This document shows positions 35,701 to 43,968 of a stretch of DNA of 64,000 nt, in pieces. Location of the stretch: the NCBI GenBank assembly GCA_022843465.1, contig JALHNO010000002.1, positions 357,348 through 421,347 on the forward strand. Reading direction: 5' to 3'. Under the pieces are notes generated by a model. It had not been told where the DNA came from. It was given only the letters and a program-made list of their open reading frames with translations, and ran no database searches. Made by a program: the position numbers and the translations under genes. The stretch comes from Pseudomonadota bacterium (GTDB taxonomy: Bacteria > Pseudomonadota > Gammaproteobacteria > Xanthomonadales > Ahniellaceae). The stretch's first letter is position 1, and the number at the start of each line of letters is the position of its first letter.

Positions 35701-36170
35701 CGGTCACCGGACACTTGAGCGTGATGCTGCGGGCGCCTTCCGGCTACGGCGGCGACCTGATTTTCAAGCGCGGTGGCTTTCTGGTACCGAATCAGGGCGG
35801 TGGCGCCAATTTCAGCAATCTGGTGATCGACGATGATCTGCCGTTACTGGCAAGTGAGGATCTCAATCAGAGTCTGAGTACCCAGGCACCCTTCAGCGGC
35901 GACTGGCTGCCCGCGTTCAACGCGCCGTTCTGGTCGAGCTATCGGCCATCTCCGCCCAATCCACCGGCACAGGTGGCCAGCGATCCGGTCGGTCAGCTCG
36001 GGCGCCTGGATGGCAGCAGCAGCAAGGGCCCGTGGACTCTCAGCGTGGCCAATGGCAGCAGTACGCTGACCGGAACTCTGGATGCCTGGTCACTGATCGT
36101 GCGACCGCGGCTATTCAGTTGCTCGATCTTCGTCCCGGGCGATTCCCTGTTCGGTAGCGGATTCGAGTAG
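32775..36170 (+). CDS. Secreted M36 (fungalysin)-type metalloprotease with P-domain and C-terminal GFE motif
   Basis: A 1,131-residue exported protease. A long N-terminal region contains a late signal peptide (hydrophobic core about 40-53, RWIAPLLLSTATALAAAEP). Then come a fungalysin/thermolysin-type propeptide (about 130-330), the catalytic domain with HELSH at 575-579 and the third zinc ligand E602 in GEGWSDFFAL, a DUF11-like beta domain (about 815-940) with DTGTGNGNGVLDPGE, and a proprotein-convertase P-domain (about 944-1060). The protein ends in FVPGDSLFGSGFE. The start overlaps the fibre gene (ATGA), so the operon makes fibre and protease together; the protease might mature the fibre or act outside the cell on nutrients. 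Confidence 0.88.
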   Translation: MSEWRRVPGALCALGAQSRESDRAVSGPEPRHRRASAVPRWIAPLLLSTATALAAAEPEAAALPSLQDGSIDVRINAREHLRWQDASDAEVHLRLGKSRRSIELAIDGLLRQRPELELRRSAATGVVDVLYSRAGALSRVAPTQSSERIARAFLAEHRDIYGLSAEAVDQLVVLGDSPGGGSGLRMLRLEQRVAGLPVFESETRVLIDRDGRVWRVLGAFVSSAAAEAAMIDKSSLMSPADALSHLLGWSGHAMRADEVRAKQAAARQYLLTAPAPVAGEASARLVLFPLASGALIPAWSLTVFTEASEDWYALVDARNGSLLWRRNLRDYASSQQARFAVYVQADGSTPADSPAPKSPSPVLPGGGSQFPSIARSTVNMLDAQTLAASPNGWIDDCPSAANGCDSTRGNNVEACLDRDATSNLCDTGALDADGRALGNPDSAARNRDFLGSAPRDFEFTPAPAGGNPDAGDNPLNADAQRGALVQAFYTINWFHDRMLRLGFDEASGNFQQINLLGQGGLGGDRIAADIQNTGLNTASFSTPADGAGPGRLELSIFSGPTPDRDSALDAGIVIHELSHGMSHRLIGNSQGLLWDVARSMGEGWSDFFALALLNNSNADDPLGRYPFAPWVSYRLSAMTDNYLYGFRRFPYAIEAGFNPLSFSDVDAVTADESGGIAASPLNLGANGALEVHNAGSIWAQALWRIRAGIIANSAGDVPAGNEVMLQLVVDAMKLTPAHPSLIDGRDALIAADCATNACANEREIWEGFAAMELGYRALAPLAVGGRFARAHMGIGISRELPHLDVLNVDSDVVVTDTGTGNGNGVLDPGESVQLVVTISNPLRLADLDAMAVFATLSTASPHVQISDGEAFYGVIAAQAAASNAAAPFLLSIDPAAPCGSRIEFDLQTASTLGTRTAKFSLRIGSRGGVGAPVVFTQTPALMIPVSSVDGVAATMNIADDHEIADLDLRIDQLSHPVTGHLSVMLRAPSGYGGDLIFKRGGFLVPNQGGGANFSNLVIDDDLPLLASEDLNQSLSTQAPFSGDWLPAFNAPFWSSYRPSPPNPPAQVASDPVGQLGRLDGSSSKGPWTLSVANGSSTLTGTLDAWSLIVRPRLFSCSIFVPGDSLFGSGFE

Positions 36171-36233
36171 CGCTTCGGTACTGTCTGGGGGTCAGGTCCG
36201 GCTGCCACTGAATCGGGGCCGTCATCGAATCGC

Positions 36234-36255
36234 CGAGCTGAAATCCTTCAGCTCG
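36234..36255. terminator. Stem-loop between convergent genes
   Basis: A 9-bp perfect stem (CGAGCTGAA with its complement) with a 4-base loop lies 64 bases after the protease stop and 53 bases from the end of the convergent histidine-kinase gene. There is no T-run, so it may be a Rho-independent terminator only in part, or an mRNA-stabilising hairpin. Confidence 0.45.
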
Positions 36256-36307
36256 CGGTGGCAGGACTGGCTTGCAGAAAAAACAGTTGCTGCCGGCGCG
36301 GATGTGC

Positions 36308-37642
36308 TCAGCGCGGAGCGCGCGCATGCTCATGGGCAGACGACCGATCCCGCGCTACCAGCAGGCTGGCGCGCAGATCGAGTATCGCCAGCGTGCCACC
36401 GGTCTCCGGCGCGCGCAGGCTGAGGTTCCAGCCGAGGTGAGCGCAGATGCGGGCGATCAGATCGAGACCGATGCCGTGTCCGCGTGCCCGTTCGGCGCGC
36501 GCAGACGCTGCGAAGTGCGCGCTGATCTCCTCCGGATTCATGCCCGGTCCGGTGTCCTGGATGCGCAGCACAGCGGCCGGCTCGATGTCGATATATACGC
36601 TGCCACGTGCGGTGTTCTCGATCGCATTGCGCAGCAGGTTGGCGATCGCGATCTGGGCGATTCGCAGCGGGGCGTGCAGGGTGGTTGCGGTGAGCGTCCG
36701 CGCCTCGATCAGCACTTCCTTGTTGCCGATCAGGTGCTGATGGTCATCGATGATCTCGGGCAGCAGTTCATCCAGGCGGAAGTCCTCAGCGCTCTCAGCC
36801 AGGCGCTCGGGTGACTTGGCCAGCACCAGCAACATGTGGATCAACTGCTCCATCTCGATCGCGCTGCGGCTGATCCGCTGCAGCGGCTTGCGCGCGGCGG
36901 CGGGCAGTCCGGGTTGCTCCAGTGCGATGCTGGCGGCCCCGGAGACTGCGGCGATCGGTGTGCGCAATTCGTGACTGGCGGTGTGCACAAATCCGCGCTC
37001 GCGCTCCACCAGTTCATCCATGCGGTCGAGCAGGCGATTCATCGCGCGGGCAATCGCCTGTACTTCGAGGGCAGCGCTTGGTTCGACGTGGATGCGCCCG
37101 CCATTGCCGCCGGGTTCCAGCCGATCCACGGCCGCCGAAAGTTCGGTCACCGGACTGAGCAGGCGTCCGGACAACCACCAGATCGCAAGGATCAGCACCA
37201 CCAGTCCACTTGCGCCGAGCACCAGCAGCACCTCGCCAATCACCCGCTCGTCGTTTTCGAGCGCGCTGATATTGATCACCATGTAGATGCGCTGGCCGTC
37301 GTGCTCGCGCACCATGACGGCGCTTTCTTCGCCGTTCACCAGGATTTCGTCATGCAGTCCGGTCGCGAGGGCGCGCAGTTGTGCCGGTATTGCATCCGCC
37401 TGCGTGCTGCCCGGTGTCTCGACATAGGCACGCAGCTTGCTGCTGCGCGGCAGCTCGGCGCCTGGTTGCAGGGCGCGCTGCTGCAGAAAGCTCGCCATCT
37501 CGGCGTCGAGCTGGGCATGCCAGACCATCCATTCCACGGATTCATGTACCGAGTAGCCGACCAGGATGATGGTCACCGCCAGCAGCACGGAATAGGCCGA
37601 CAGGCCGAGTGCAATGCGGCTGCGCAGGCTACGTCGGTTCAT
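36308..37642 (-). CDS. Sensor histidine kinase
   Basis: A 444-residue membrane kinase: transmembrane helix 1 at about 6-28, a periplasmic sensor of about 105 residues, transmembrane helix 2 at about 137-158, HAMP (about 160-213), a dimerisation domain with the phospho-accepting H224 in ASHELRTP, and a HATPase domain with N-box NLLRNAIENT, DTGPGMNPEE and GHGIGLDLI. The start at 37642 overlaps the response-regulator stop by 14 bp; a start 6 codons earlier is possible. It forms a two-component system with the gene upstream. The periplasmic sensor gives no clue to the stimulus. Confidence 0.93.
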   Translation of the reverse strand: MNRRSLRSRIALGLSAYSVLLAVTIILVGYSVHESVEWMVWHAQLDAEMASFLQQRALQPGAELPRSSKLRAYVETPGSTQADAIPAQLRALATGLHDEILVNGEESAVMVREHDGQRIYMVINISALENDERVIGEVLLVLGASGLVVLILAIWWLSGRLLSPVTELSAAVDRLEPGGNGGRIHVEPSAALEVQAIARAMNRLLDRMDELVERERGFVHTASHELRTPIAAVSGAASIALEQPGLPAAARKPLQRISRSAIEMEQLIHMLLVLAKSPERLAESAEDFRLDELLPEIIDDHQHLIGNKEVLIEARTLTATTLHAPLRIAQIAIANLLRNAIENTARGSVYIDIEPAAVLRIQDTGPGMNPEEISAHFAASARAERARGHGIGLDLIARICAHLGWNLSLRAPETGGTLAILDLRASLLVARDRSSAHEHARAPR

Positions 37643-38324
37643 CGCTGCCTCGCGCGGCAATGCGATAGCCGCTGCGTGGAACGGTCTGGATCAGCTTGCT
37701 GGAGCGGCCGCCATCAATGGCGCGACGGAGTTCGTACATATGCGAGCGCAGCATGTCAGTGTCCGGCGGCGAATCGCCCCAGACCACTTCCTCCAGACGC
37801 TCGCGGGTCACCACCGCAGGCGATGCACGCATCAGCGCCTCCAGCAGTTTGCGACAGGCGGGGTAGAGCTTGACCAGCGCACCATCGCGCATGACATCCA
37901 GGGTGTCGAGATTGAGGCTGAGTCCGTCGACGACCAGTTCACGGCGGATGTTCGGTTGTGGCTGGGAGCGGGCGAGAAGGGCATGCAGACGTACTTCCAG
38001 TTCGGCAAGGTCGAATGGCTTGGTCAGATAGTCATCAGCACCGGCGTGAAAACCGGCCAGCTTGTCGGGCAATTCATCGCGCGCCGTCAGCATGATGATC
38101 GGCGTGCGAATGCCTGAATCACGGCGCAGACGTTGTACCAGGGTAGGACCATCGAGGCGCGGCAGCATCCAGTCGACGACGATGGCATCGTAACTGTTGC
38201 TGACGGCAAGATGCAGACCCGTGAGTCCGTCGGGTGCGACATCGAGCACATGACCGCGTTCCTCGAAGTACTCGAACAGGTTTGCGACCAGATGCGGGTT
38301 GTCCTCGACGATCAGCAATCTCAT
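37629..38324 (-). CDS. OmpR/PhoB-family response regulator
   Basis: A 231-residue regulator: receiver domain (1-115) with the acidic pair E7/D8, phospho-acceptor D51 in VVDWMLP, and K in LTKPFD; then a winged-helix DNA-binding domain (about 130-225) ending in KLIQTVPRSGYRI. It is encoded first in the operon with the histidine kinase. The winged-helix recognition segment reads DTDMLRSHMYELRRAI, so it binds direct repeats upstream of unknown targets. Confidence 0.95.
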   Translation of the reverse strand: MRLLIVEDNPHLVANLFEYFEERGHVLDVAPDGLTGLHLAVSNSYDAIVVDWMLPRLDGPTLVQRLRRDSGIRTPIIMLTARDELPDKLAGFHAGADDYLTKPFDLAELEVRLHALLARSQPQPNIRRELVVDGLSLNLDTLDVMRDGALVKLYPACRKLLEALMRASPAVVTRERLEEVVWGDSPPDTDMLRSHMYELRRAIDGGRSSKLIQTVPRSGYRIAARGSDEPT

Positions 38325-38393
38325 CGACGGCCCCTGGCGCGGGCCGTCGATGATCGGATGGGGCGCGGGCGCGGCACGGTTCGTGGCCGCGGC

Positions 38394-41027
38394 TCAGCCG
38401 GCGTCGAGCAGTCGGTCCAGCGCGGTCGCGATGCGCGCATCCAGCGCTGCTCGGGCTTCGGCATCGACACCCGAGTGCGCCAGCCAGCGCAGCCAGAGCG
38501 CTGCGGCTTCCTCGCTGGCGATCCCCGATGCGGCTCCGCCCAGCTTTTCCGCCAGGCGATGCATCTGCACCTGCTTGCGCAGGGCCTGCGCCTCGCCCGG
38601 AGAGTCCATGCCGGCCAGCAGTTCAGCCAGCACCGCATCCCACTCCAGTTCGGCCAGTGCCTCGTCGGCGTCGACACCGGCGGGCGCCTGCAGTACTGCC
38701 AGATGGGCAGCGAGCGCGCCGCGATCGGCGGTAGCCAGGGCAGCGGCGGAAATTTCGGCACGCAGCGCGTCCTGGGCGCTGATGGCGTCCGCCTGTGCCG
38801 TGGTCGCAACCAGTGCACTGCGCAGGCGCTGGGCTTCGGCGCGCGTGCGTCGCGCGGACTCTGCCAGCTTGCCACGCTGGGCCAGCCGGATCGCGTCGAG
38901 CAGACGATCGAACTCGCGTTCGTCATCGCGGCTGCGGTTGACCAGCGTGCGCCAGCGTTGCTGCAGGGCCGTCATCCGGGTTTCCAGCGCATGCGCCTCG
39001 TGCTCACTGCTGGCCAGAGTGCCGGCCTCGGCAAGCAGTTCGGCGATGGCAGCGCGCTCGGCATCCTGGGCGGCCTCCTGTTCGCCGCGCTCGATCTTGG
39101 ATTTCTCGAATACCGGATCGACCACGGCGCGCAACTCGGCCCAAAGCACATCCTCGGTCTTGCGATCGCCGCGTGGCAGGGTCTTCCAGCGTGCCATCGC
39201 ATCCTTGGCGGCATTGATCGCATCGGCGGGCTCGCTCTGGCCGATCCGGCGCCGCAACTGGCTGATGAACTTGCGTTTGTCGGCTTCGGCGTCGGCACGG
39301 CTCTGGTTGATCCGGTTGTCCAGGCTGTCCTTGGCGGCACGCAGACGCTCGGAGAGCTTGCGACGTTCCTGCGGCGGTACCTCATCGAGCTGCCGCAGGC
39401 CCTCGATGACCTGCTTGCGCAGGGCTTGCGCATCGAATGTGGCGGTTCCGGCCAGCGTCTGTTCGATCTCGGCAATCAGCTGAGTGACCTGATCGCGTTT
39501 CTGCGTACGCAGTGCGCTGCGCTTTTCCAGGTACGGCCGCGCCGGCGCGATCGCCTTGGAGCAAAGCACGCGGAATCGTTTGCTCAGCCCGCTGGCAGGC
39601 GGTTCCGGCTGCCCGGGTTCGCGTTCGGATTCGTCCAGGCGCAGCCACTCGGCCTGGGCACTCTTGATGCGGCTGAGCAGGGCGTCTGGATGTTCGCCGC
39701 TGCCCATGCTGGCTTCGATTTCGTCGCATAGCCGCTTGCGCTGGCTGTCATTGGACCAGCGCTGCCAGCGCTGCAGCTTGTCGAACTCGGCATCACAGTG
39801 CTCAAGCCGCTTGCCATCGCGGTCTGCATGCGGCAACGCGGCCTGCAGTGCATGAGCGCGCTGCCGCGCCGCGCGGGCTTCGACGAGCTTGCCGGCTTCG
39901 AGGGCGTGACCGTAGTCGGTCAATGCCGCCTGTGCGGCACGTCGGGCCTGCTCGGTCTGGCGATTCTGTTCGAGCAGGGCGGCGCGCAACTGTTGCAGAT
40001 GCTGGTCATGGCGTTGCTGCAGGGCACGGTTGCCGGCGCTGCTTCCAGCACGCGTGTACAGGCTGCGGAAGCGCTGCTGCATTTCCTCGAGTCCGGCGGC
40101 AGACATGCTGGCCGTCTGCTCGAAGCCTTCGACCAGGGCACGCAGATCGGGATCTTCCAGGTCGGATTCGGTGCTGGTTGCTTCGACGTGGAGTTCGATC
40201 GCCACTGCCTCGGCCACAAGCTCGGCGGAGACTGCAGGAAGCTCGGGGCGTGCTGCCACTTCGAGCATATGGCGCAGGGTGTCGACGAGGCCGCCGTAGC
40301 GGCGCGCCATCGCCTCATCAGGTGGCGGCGCAAGTTGCTGCCAGTCGCTGGCGAGATCCTGCATGCGCTCGGTCAGGTCGGCCGGACGTTGCCGCAGGAA
40401 GCCCTCGAGCGCGCTGCAGATGGTTTCGGCGCGCGCGCGGATTGCAGCAGGATCGCCATTGCGCAGGCGCGCTGCGGTCATGCGCTCGCGCGCCAGCCGG
40501 GACAGCCGCTTGTCCGATTTGCGCGCGCCCTCGGCGATGCGTTCCAGTGCTGCCGGGTCCTCGATGCGGTCAAGCAGTTCCATCCGCAACTGCGGGTCGC
40601 TGTCCTTCAGGCAGCGCTCCAGCAGAAAGCCGGTGCGCTGGATGCGCTCGAGGGCGGCACGCCGCATATCGGTTTCGACCGACTGGATGGCCAGGGCTTC
40701 GAGCAATTCGTGGTCTTCGGTTGCCAGTGTCTGGCGCTGGCGCTGTTCGAACGGCGTCCTGGCATCCAGCATGAAATGCCGCAGGCGCAGTCGGGCCGCC
40801 TCGCGGACCTCGGCGCTGGGATCCAGGCGCCCGCGATCGGCGAGCAGGGACAGGTCGTCGAGCCTGCGCACCGCCGCCTTGCGTACTTCCGGGTCGCTGT
40901 CGTGGCGCACCAGATCGGGAATCTTGCCCAGCAGGTCGGGATGGGACTCGCTCGCAACGGCGGCGGCGCGTTTGACTGGATCAGCACTTTCCCAACCAGG
41001 TTTCGACAGGAATGACAGCCATTTCAT
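38394..41027 (-). CDS. DUF349-repeat protein
   Basis: An 877-residue, highly charged, mostly helical protein. The N-terminal 200 residues look like HEAT repeats (for example SDPEVRKAAVRRLDDL, PSAEVREAARLRLRHF), and the middle and C-terminal parts hold several DUF349 repeats, whose W-containing pattern occurs as WQQL, WLRLDES, WKTLPRGDRKTEDVLWAEL. Predicted coiled coils are extensive. No signal peptide or enzyme motif is present. DUF349 proteins are widespread in Lysobacterales and of unknown function. It is a single gene with a 69-bp gap to the response regulator. Confidence 0.88.
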   Translation of the reverse strand: MKWLSFLSKPGWESADPVKRAAAVASESHPDLLGKIPDLVRHDSDPEVRKAAVRRLDDLSLLADRGRLDPSAEVREAARLRLRHFMLDARTPFEQRQRQTLATEDHELLEALAIQSVETDMRRAALERIQRTGFLLERCLKDSDPQLRMELLDRIEDPAALERIAEGARKSDKRLSRLARERMTAARLRNGDPAAIRARAETICSALEGFLRQRPADLTERMQDLASDWQQLAPPPDEAMARRYGGLVDTLRHMLEVAARPELPAVSAELVAEAVAIELHVEATSTESDLEDPDLRALVEGFEQTASMSAAGLEEMQQRFRSLYTRAGSSAGNRALQQRHDQHLQQLRAALLEQNRQTEQARRAAQAALTDYGHALEAGKLVEARAARQRAHALQAALPHADRDGKRLEHCDAEFDKLQRWQRWSNDSQRKRLCDEIEASMGSGEHPDALLSRIKSAQAEWLRLDESEREPGQPEPPASGLSKRFRVLCSKAIAPARPYLEKRSALRTQKRDQVTQLIAEIEQTLAGTATFDAQALRKQVIEGLRQLDEVPPQERRKLSERLRAAKDSLDNRINQSRADAEADKRKFISQLRRRIGQSEPADAINAAKDAMARWKTLPRGDRKTEDVLWAELRAVVDPVFEKSKIERGEQEAAQDAERAAIAELLAEAGTLASSEHEAHALETRMTALQQRWRTLVNRSRDDEREFDRLLDAIRLAQRGKLAESARRTRAEAQRLRSALVATTAQADAISAQDALRAEISAAALATADRGALAAHLAVLQAPAGVDADEALAELEWDAVLAELLAGMDSPGEAQALRKQVQMHRLAEKLGGAASGIASEEAAALWLRWLAHSGVDAEARAALDARIATALDRLLDAG

Positions 41028-41254
41028 GGACGAATTGTTCTCGTATTGGTGTGCGGGGTGCGGATGTGCATGAAGCCATCCGCGGCGTGCGGGATGGCCC
41101 GACGCATAGGTAGTTCGAGCTTAGCAGGGCTGCGCGGAAGTGGCGGGTCGGATCGGGTGCGATCTCTTGCCCGAACATTTCAGCAGGTCGCCATGAAACG
41201 GTTTGATTTCAGTGTGGCTGTGCGGGAAATGCCGACTGGATCGAAATGTCCGCG

Positions 41255-41653
41255 CTAGCGATACTCCTGGTGACAGGCATCACAGGCGTGTGCGATCTGG
41301 GCGACCCTTTCGGCGAGTTCGGCACAGTTTGCTGGCTCCGCCGATTCGGTGGTCGCGGTGGCTGCTGCCTGCATCTGCCGCGACAGCTCGAGCAGACGCG
41401 GCTCCTTGTGGGCCTCGAGTGCCGGTGAGAGTTCCGGAATGAAGCCGGCAAGCGCTGCCAGTTCGGAGCGTGCCAGGTCGGGGTCGCAGGCGGGCGTTGC
41501 GTCCAGCGCGCGCCGGGCGTTGCCCAGACGTACCTGGAGTACCGCCATCACCCCGCGCGGATAGGCGTGGGTCATCGCGATGCTGCGCGTCGCCATGCTG
41601 CCGCAGAGTGCGCCGATTGCAATTCCGATGGTGAGTAGAACCAGCATGCGCAT
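41255..41653 (-). CDS. Cytochrome c'/c556-like haem protein
   Basis: A 132-residue exported protein with a signal peptide or membrane anchor (residues 1-20, MRMLVLLTIGIAIGALCGSM) and a single C-terminal haem-binding motif C124-x2-C127-H128 (CDACH) only four residues from the end. A four-helix bundle with a C-terminal CxxCH is the layout of cytochrome c' and c556. Helical segments at about 35-55, 62-82, 85-105 and 107-130 fit. The function (electron transfer or nitric-oxide binding) is unknown. It stands alone. Confidence 0.82.
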   Translation of the reverse strand: MRMLVLLTIGIAIGALCGSMATRSIAMTHAYPRGVMAVLQVRLGNARRALDATPACDPDLARSELAALAGFIPELSPALEAHKEPRLLELSRQMQAAATATTESAEPANCAELAERVAQIAHACDACHQEYR

Positions 41654-41924
41654 GGGTCATCCTTGCCTGATGGGTGGCGATCACGGGTCCGCGCGCCGCG
41701 GCGCCGGGCTTGCCGACCGCGCATTCTAGCGACGGCGAGGCTACACTGCGGGCCAGACGCGGTGCGGCGCGCTGCAGTGCAGGCGGTCGCAGCAGGCGTC
41801 TGTTCAGCGATGCGGCAGTCCCTTGGGCCACCGCCGCCGCGGCGCGCGCAGGGCGGCGATGGCATGCCGCAGGCCGCGGTCGCGCCGCTCACTGCCGGCA
41901 ATCCGGCGCATCAGGTCAGACGCG

Positions 41925-42782
41925 ATGAGTGACAGCGACAGGTTTTCCGGTATCGATCGCCTCTACGGGCGCGGCAGTCATGGCCGTCTGGCGAAGGCGC
42001 ATGTGGCGGTCATCGGCATCGGCGGTGTCGGTTCCTGGATCGCTGAAGCCCTTGCGCGTTCCGGAATCGGCAGGATCAGCCTGATCGATGCCGATGACAT
42101 CTGCGTGTCGAACACCAATCGCCAGTTGCCGGCCTTGCAGGGCAACTTCGGCCGAGCCAAGGTCACCGCGATGGCGGAGCGGCTGCGGGCGATCAACCCG
42201 GCATTGCAGGTCGACGAATTCATCGAGTTTCTGACGCTGTCGAACATGGAGCAGTTGCTGGATCGCGACTGCGATCTGGTGATTGATGCCTGCGATGCGT
42301 TTCGCACCAAGGTCGAATTGATCGCCTGGTGCCGGCGACGCAAACAGGCGCTGATCGTCTGCGGCTCGGCCGGTGGCCGCACCGATCCGACCCGCATCCA
42401 GGTGCGCGATCTGAGCCGCACCGAACACGACGCCATGCTGAGCCTGATCCGCAAGAAGCTGCGCGGCGAGTTCGGCTTCCCGCGCAACCCCGATCGCTAC
42501 TTCGGTATCCAGGCCGTCTACTCGCTGGAGAATGTGCGCTACCCGCAGGCCGATGGCAGTGTCTGTGGCACCCGCCCCGCAGGCGAGGCCGGCAAGCTCG
42601 ATTGCGCTGGCGGCCTCGGTGCCGCCATGCATATCACCGCGGCCTTTGCGATGGCGGCGGTCGGTCGTGGCATCGAGCGACTGCTTGCCGAGTCGCAGCA
42701 GGCAGGTGCCAAGCTGAAGCACAATCCGCTCAGGCGAGCGAAGTCGCTGGCCGATCCCCCGTCTGTGGAGACCGATCGATGA
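41925..42782 (+). CDS. tcdA: tRNA threonylcarbamoyladenosine dehydratase TcdA
   Basis: A 285-residue E1-like enzyme that cyclises t6A37 of tRNA to ct6A. It begins with FSGIDRLYGRGSHGRL, then the nucleotide-binding GIGGVGSW (about 32-39), the SLIDADDICVSNTNRQ motif and the later CGSAGGRTDPTRI and GFPRNPDRY. Compared with E. coli TcdA (268 residues) it is slightly longer at the C-terminus. The start at 41925 follows family alignment; upstream in-frame codons have no similarity. The stop overlaps the Hpt gene start (ATGA), an unusual pairing. Confidence 0.94.
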   Translation: MSDSDRFSGIDRLYGRGSHGRLAKAHVAVIGIGGVGSWIAEALARSGIGRISLIDADDICVSNTNRQLPALQGNFGRAKVTAMAERLRAINPALQVDEFIEFLTLSNMEQLLDRDCDLVIDACDAFRTKVELIAWCRRRKQALIVCGSAGGRTDPTRIQVRDLSRTEHDAMLSLIRKKLRGEFGFPRNPDRYFGIQAVYSLENVRYPQADGSVCGTRPAGEAGKLDCAGGLGAAMHITAAFAMAAVGRGIERLLAESQQAGAKLKHNPLRRAKSLADPPSVETDR

Positions 42783-43165
42783 ATCACGACGCCGCCGATC
42801 TGCCCGCTGGCGAGCCCGCGATCAACTGGAGCCGGCTCGACGAGATGCGCCGGATGGAGGCGGAGGGCATGCCCGGCCTGGCGGCGCGGCTGGTCCGTGT
42901 CTATCTCGAGAACTCCCAGCGTCTGCTCGGAGAATTGCAGGCGGCGATGGCAAGCGCCGATGCCGAGGCGGTACGGCGTGCCGCCCACAGCATCAAATCC
43001 ACTTCGGCGAACATCGGTGCCAACCGCCTGTCGCAACTGGCGCGCAGCCTCGAACACGCGGCGCAGACCGCCGAATGGCGTGCCGATCAGGCCGTCGTTG
43101 ATCAGATCATGGCCGAGCATCAGGCTGCGCGACTCTGTCTGGCCGAGCGTTTCGCGGTCGAATAG
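42779..43165 (+). CDS. Stand-alone histidine phosphotransfer (Hpt) domain protein
   Basis: A 128-residue protein consisting almost only of an Hpt domain (about 15-125). The phospho-accepting residue is H70 in RAAHSIKSTSANIGA, a perfect match to the Hpt signature. Such free Hpt proteins relay phosphate between hybrid kinases and response regulators. No hybrid kinase is encoded nearby, and it is translationally coupled to tcdA, so its partner must be elsewhere. Confidence 0.92.
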   Translation: MNHDAADLPAGEPAINWSRLDEMRRMEAEGMPGLAARLVRVYLENSQRLLGELQAAMASADAEAVRRAAHSIKSTSANIGANRLSQLARSLEHAAQTAEWRADQAVVDQIMAEHQAARLCLAERFAVE

Positions 43166-43202
43166 CAAAGGCTGCGCATCGCCGTCGGCCGCAGGTCGCA
43201 AC

Positions 43203-43961
43203 TCAGATGCGAAGCAGCTGGCGCAGGTTGCGCGAGGTCTCGGCAGCCAGCAGTTCGGTCGTGGTGGCGCGCAAGCTGGCCACCGTTTCCAGTACCCCGA
43301 GCAGTCGTGCAGGCTCGTTGCGCTCGCCCTGATGGCCACAGAGCGGCTGGTCCGGGGCATCGGTCTCGAGCACCAGCTGCTCGCCCGGTAATTCGGCCAC
43401 CACGCGGCGCAGCCGCGCCGCGCGCGGATAGGTCACCGGCCCGCCGATCCCGAGCAGAAAACCGCGGCCGCCCCATTGCCGGGCCTGTTCGGCGCTGCCG
43501 GAAAAACTGTGGACGATGCCGCGCAAGCCGGGAAAGCGGCGCACTTCGGCAAGCAGGGGATCGAGTGCACGGCGGGCATGCAGGATCACCGGTAGCTCAC
43601 GTTCGGCGGCCAGTTCGAGTTGCGGGCGCAGAATCTGCAGTTGCCGCGCGGCGTCGAGTCCTTCAACATGGAAATCGAGTCCACACTCGCCAATGGCAAG
43701 GCAGGGATGCTGGGTGATCCACTCGCCGAGCGCGCCCAGATCGGCATCCTGGTGCCGGTCCAGAAACATCGGATGCAGGCCGTAGGCGGGATAGATGCCA
43801 GCTTCCGCACGGGCCAGGCCGGCGATCGCGGTCCAGGAGGCGCGATCGATTGCGGGAACCAGAATGCCGGTGATGCCAGCCGCGCGACTGCGCGCCAGTA
43901 CGTCAGAGCGGTCGTCGTCGAACTCGCTGACATCAAGGTGGCAGTGGCTGTCGATCAGCAT
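43203..43961 (-). CDS. TatD-family metal-dependent hydrolase
   Basis: A 252-residue TatD-type DNase/amidohydrolase. The N-terminal metal site is DSHCHLD (D4, H6, H8), the bridging E is in AIGECGLDF (about 93-101), and the later histidines are in ILHARRALD and IVHSFSG; the final Asp lies in LETDAPD. These proteins show 3'-5' exonuclease activity in E. coli. TatD is encoded 7 bp downstream of the small DUF6116-like membrane gene. Confidence 0.93.
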   Translation of the reverse strand: MLIDSHCHLDVSEFDDDRSDVLARSRAAGITGILVPAIDRASWTAIAGLARAEAGIYPAYGLHPMFLDRHQDADLGALGEWITQHPCLAIGECGLDFHVEGLDAARQLQILRPQLELAAERELPVILHARRALDPLLAEVRRFPGLRGIVHSFSGSAEQARQWGGRGFLLGIGGPVTYPRAARLRRVVAELPGEQLVLETDAPDQPLCGHQGERNEPARLLGVLETVASLRATTTELLAAETSRNLRQLLRI

Positions 43962-43968
43962 GGCGCGT

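Noticed and set aside
36308..37660. Earlier start of the histidine kinase at 37660
   Set aside because: It would extend the overlap with the response regulator to 32 bp and adds six residues without a hydrophobic or conserved character; 37642 is preferred but not certain.
41663..41922. Small ORFs on either strand upstream of tcdA
   Set aside because: Arginine/alanine-rich translations typical of random GC-rich DNA, no ribosome-binding site; the region is better read as intergenic.
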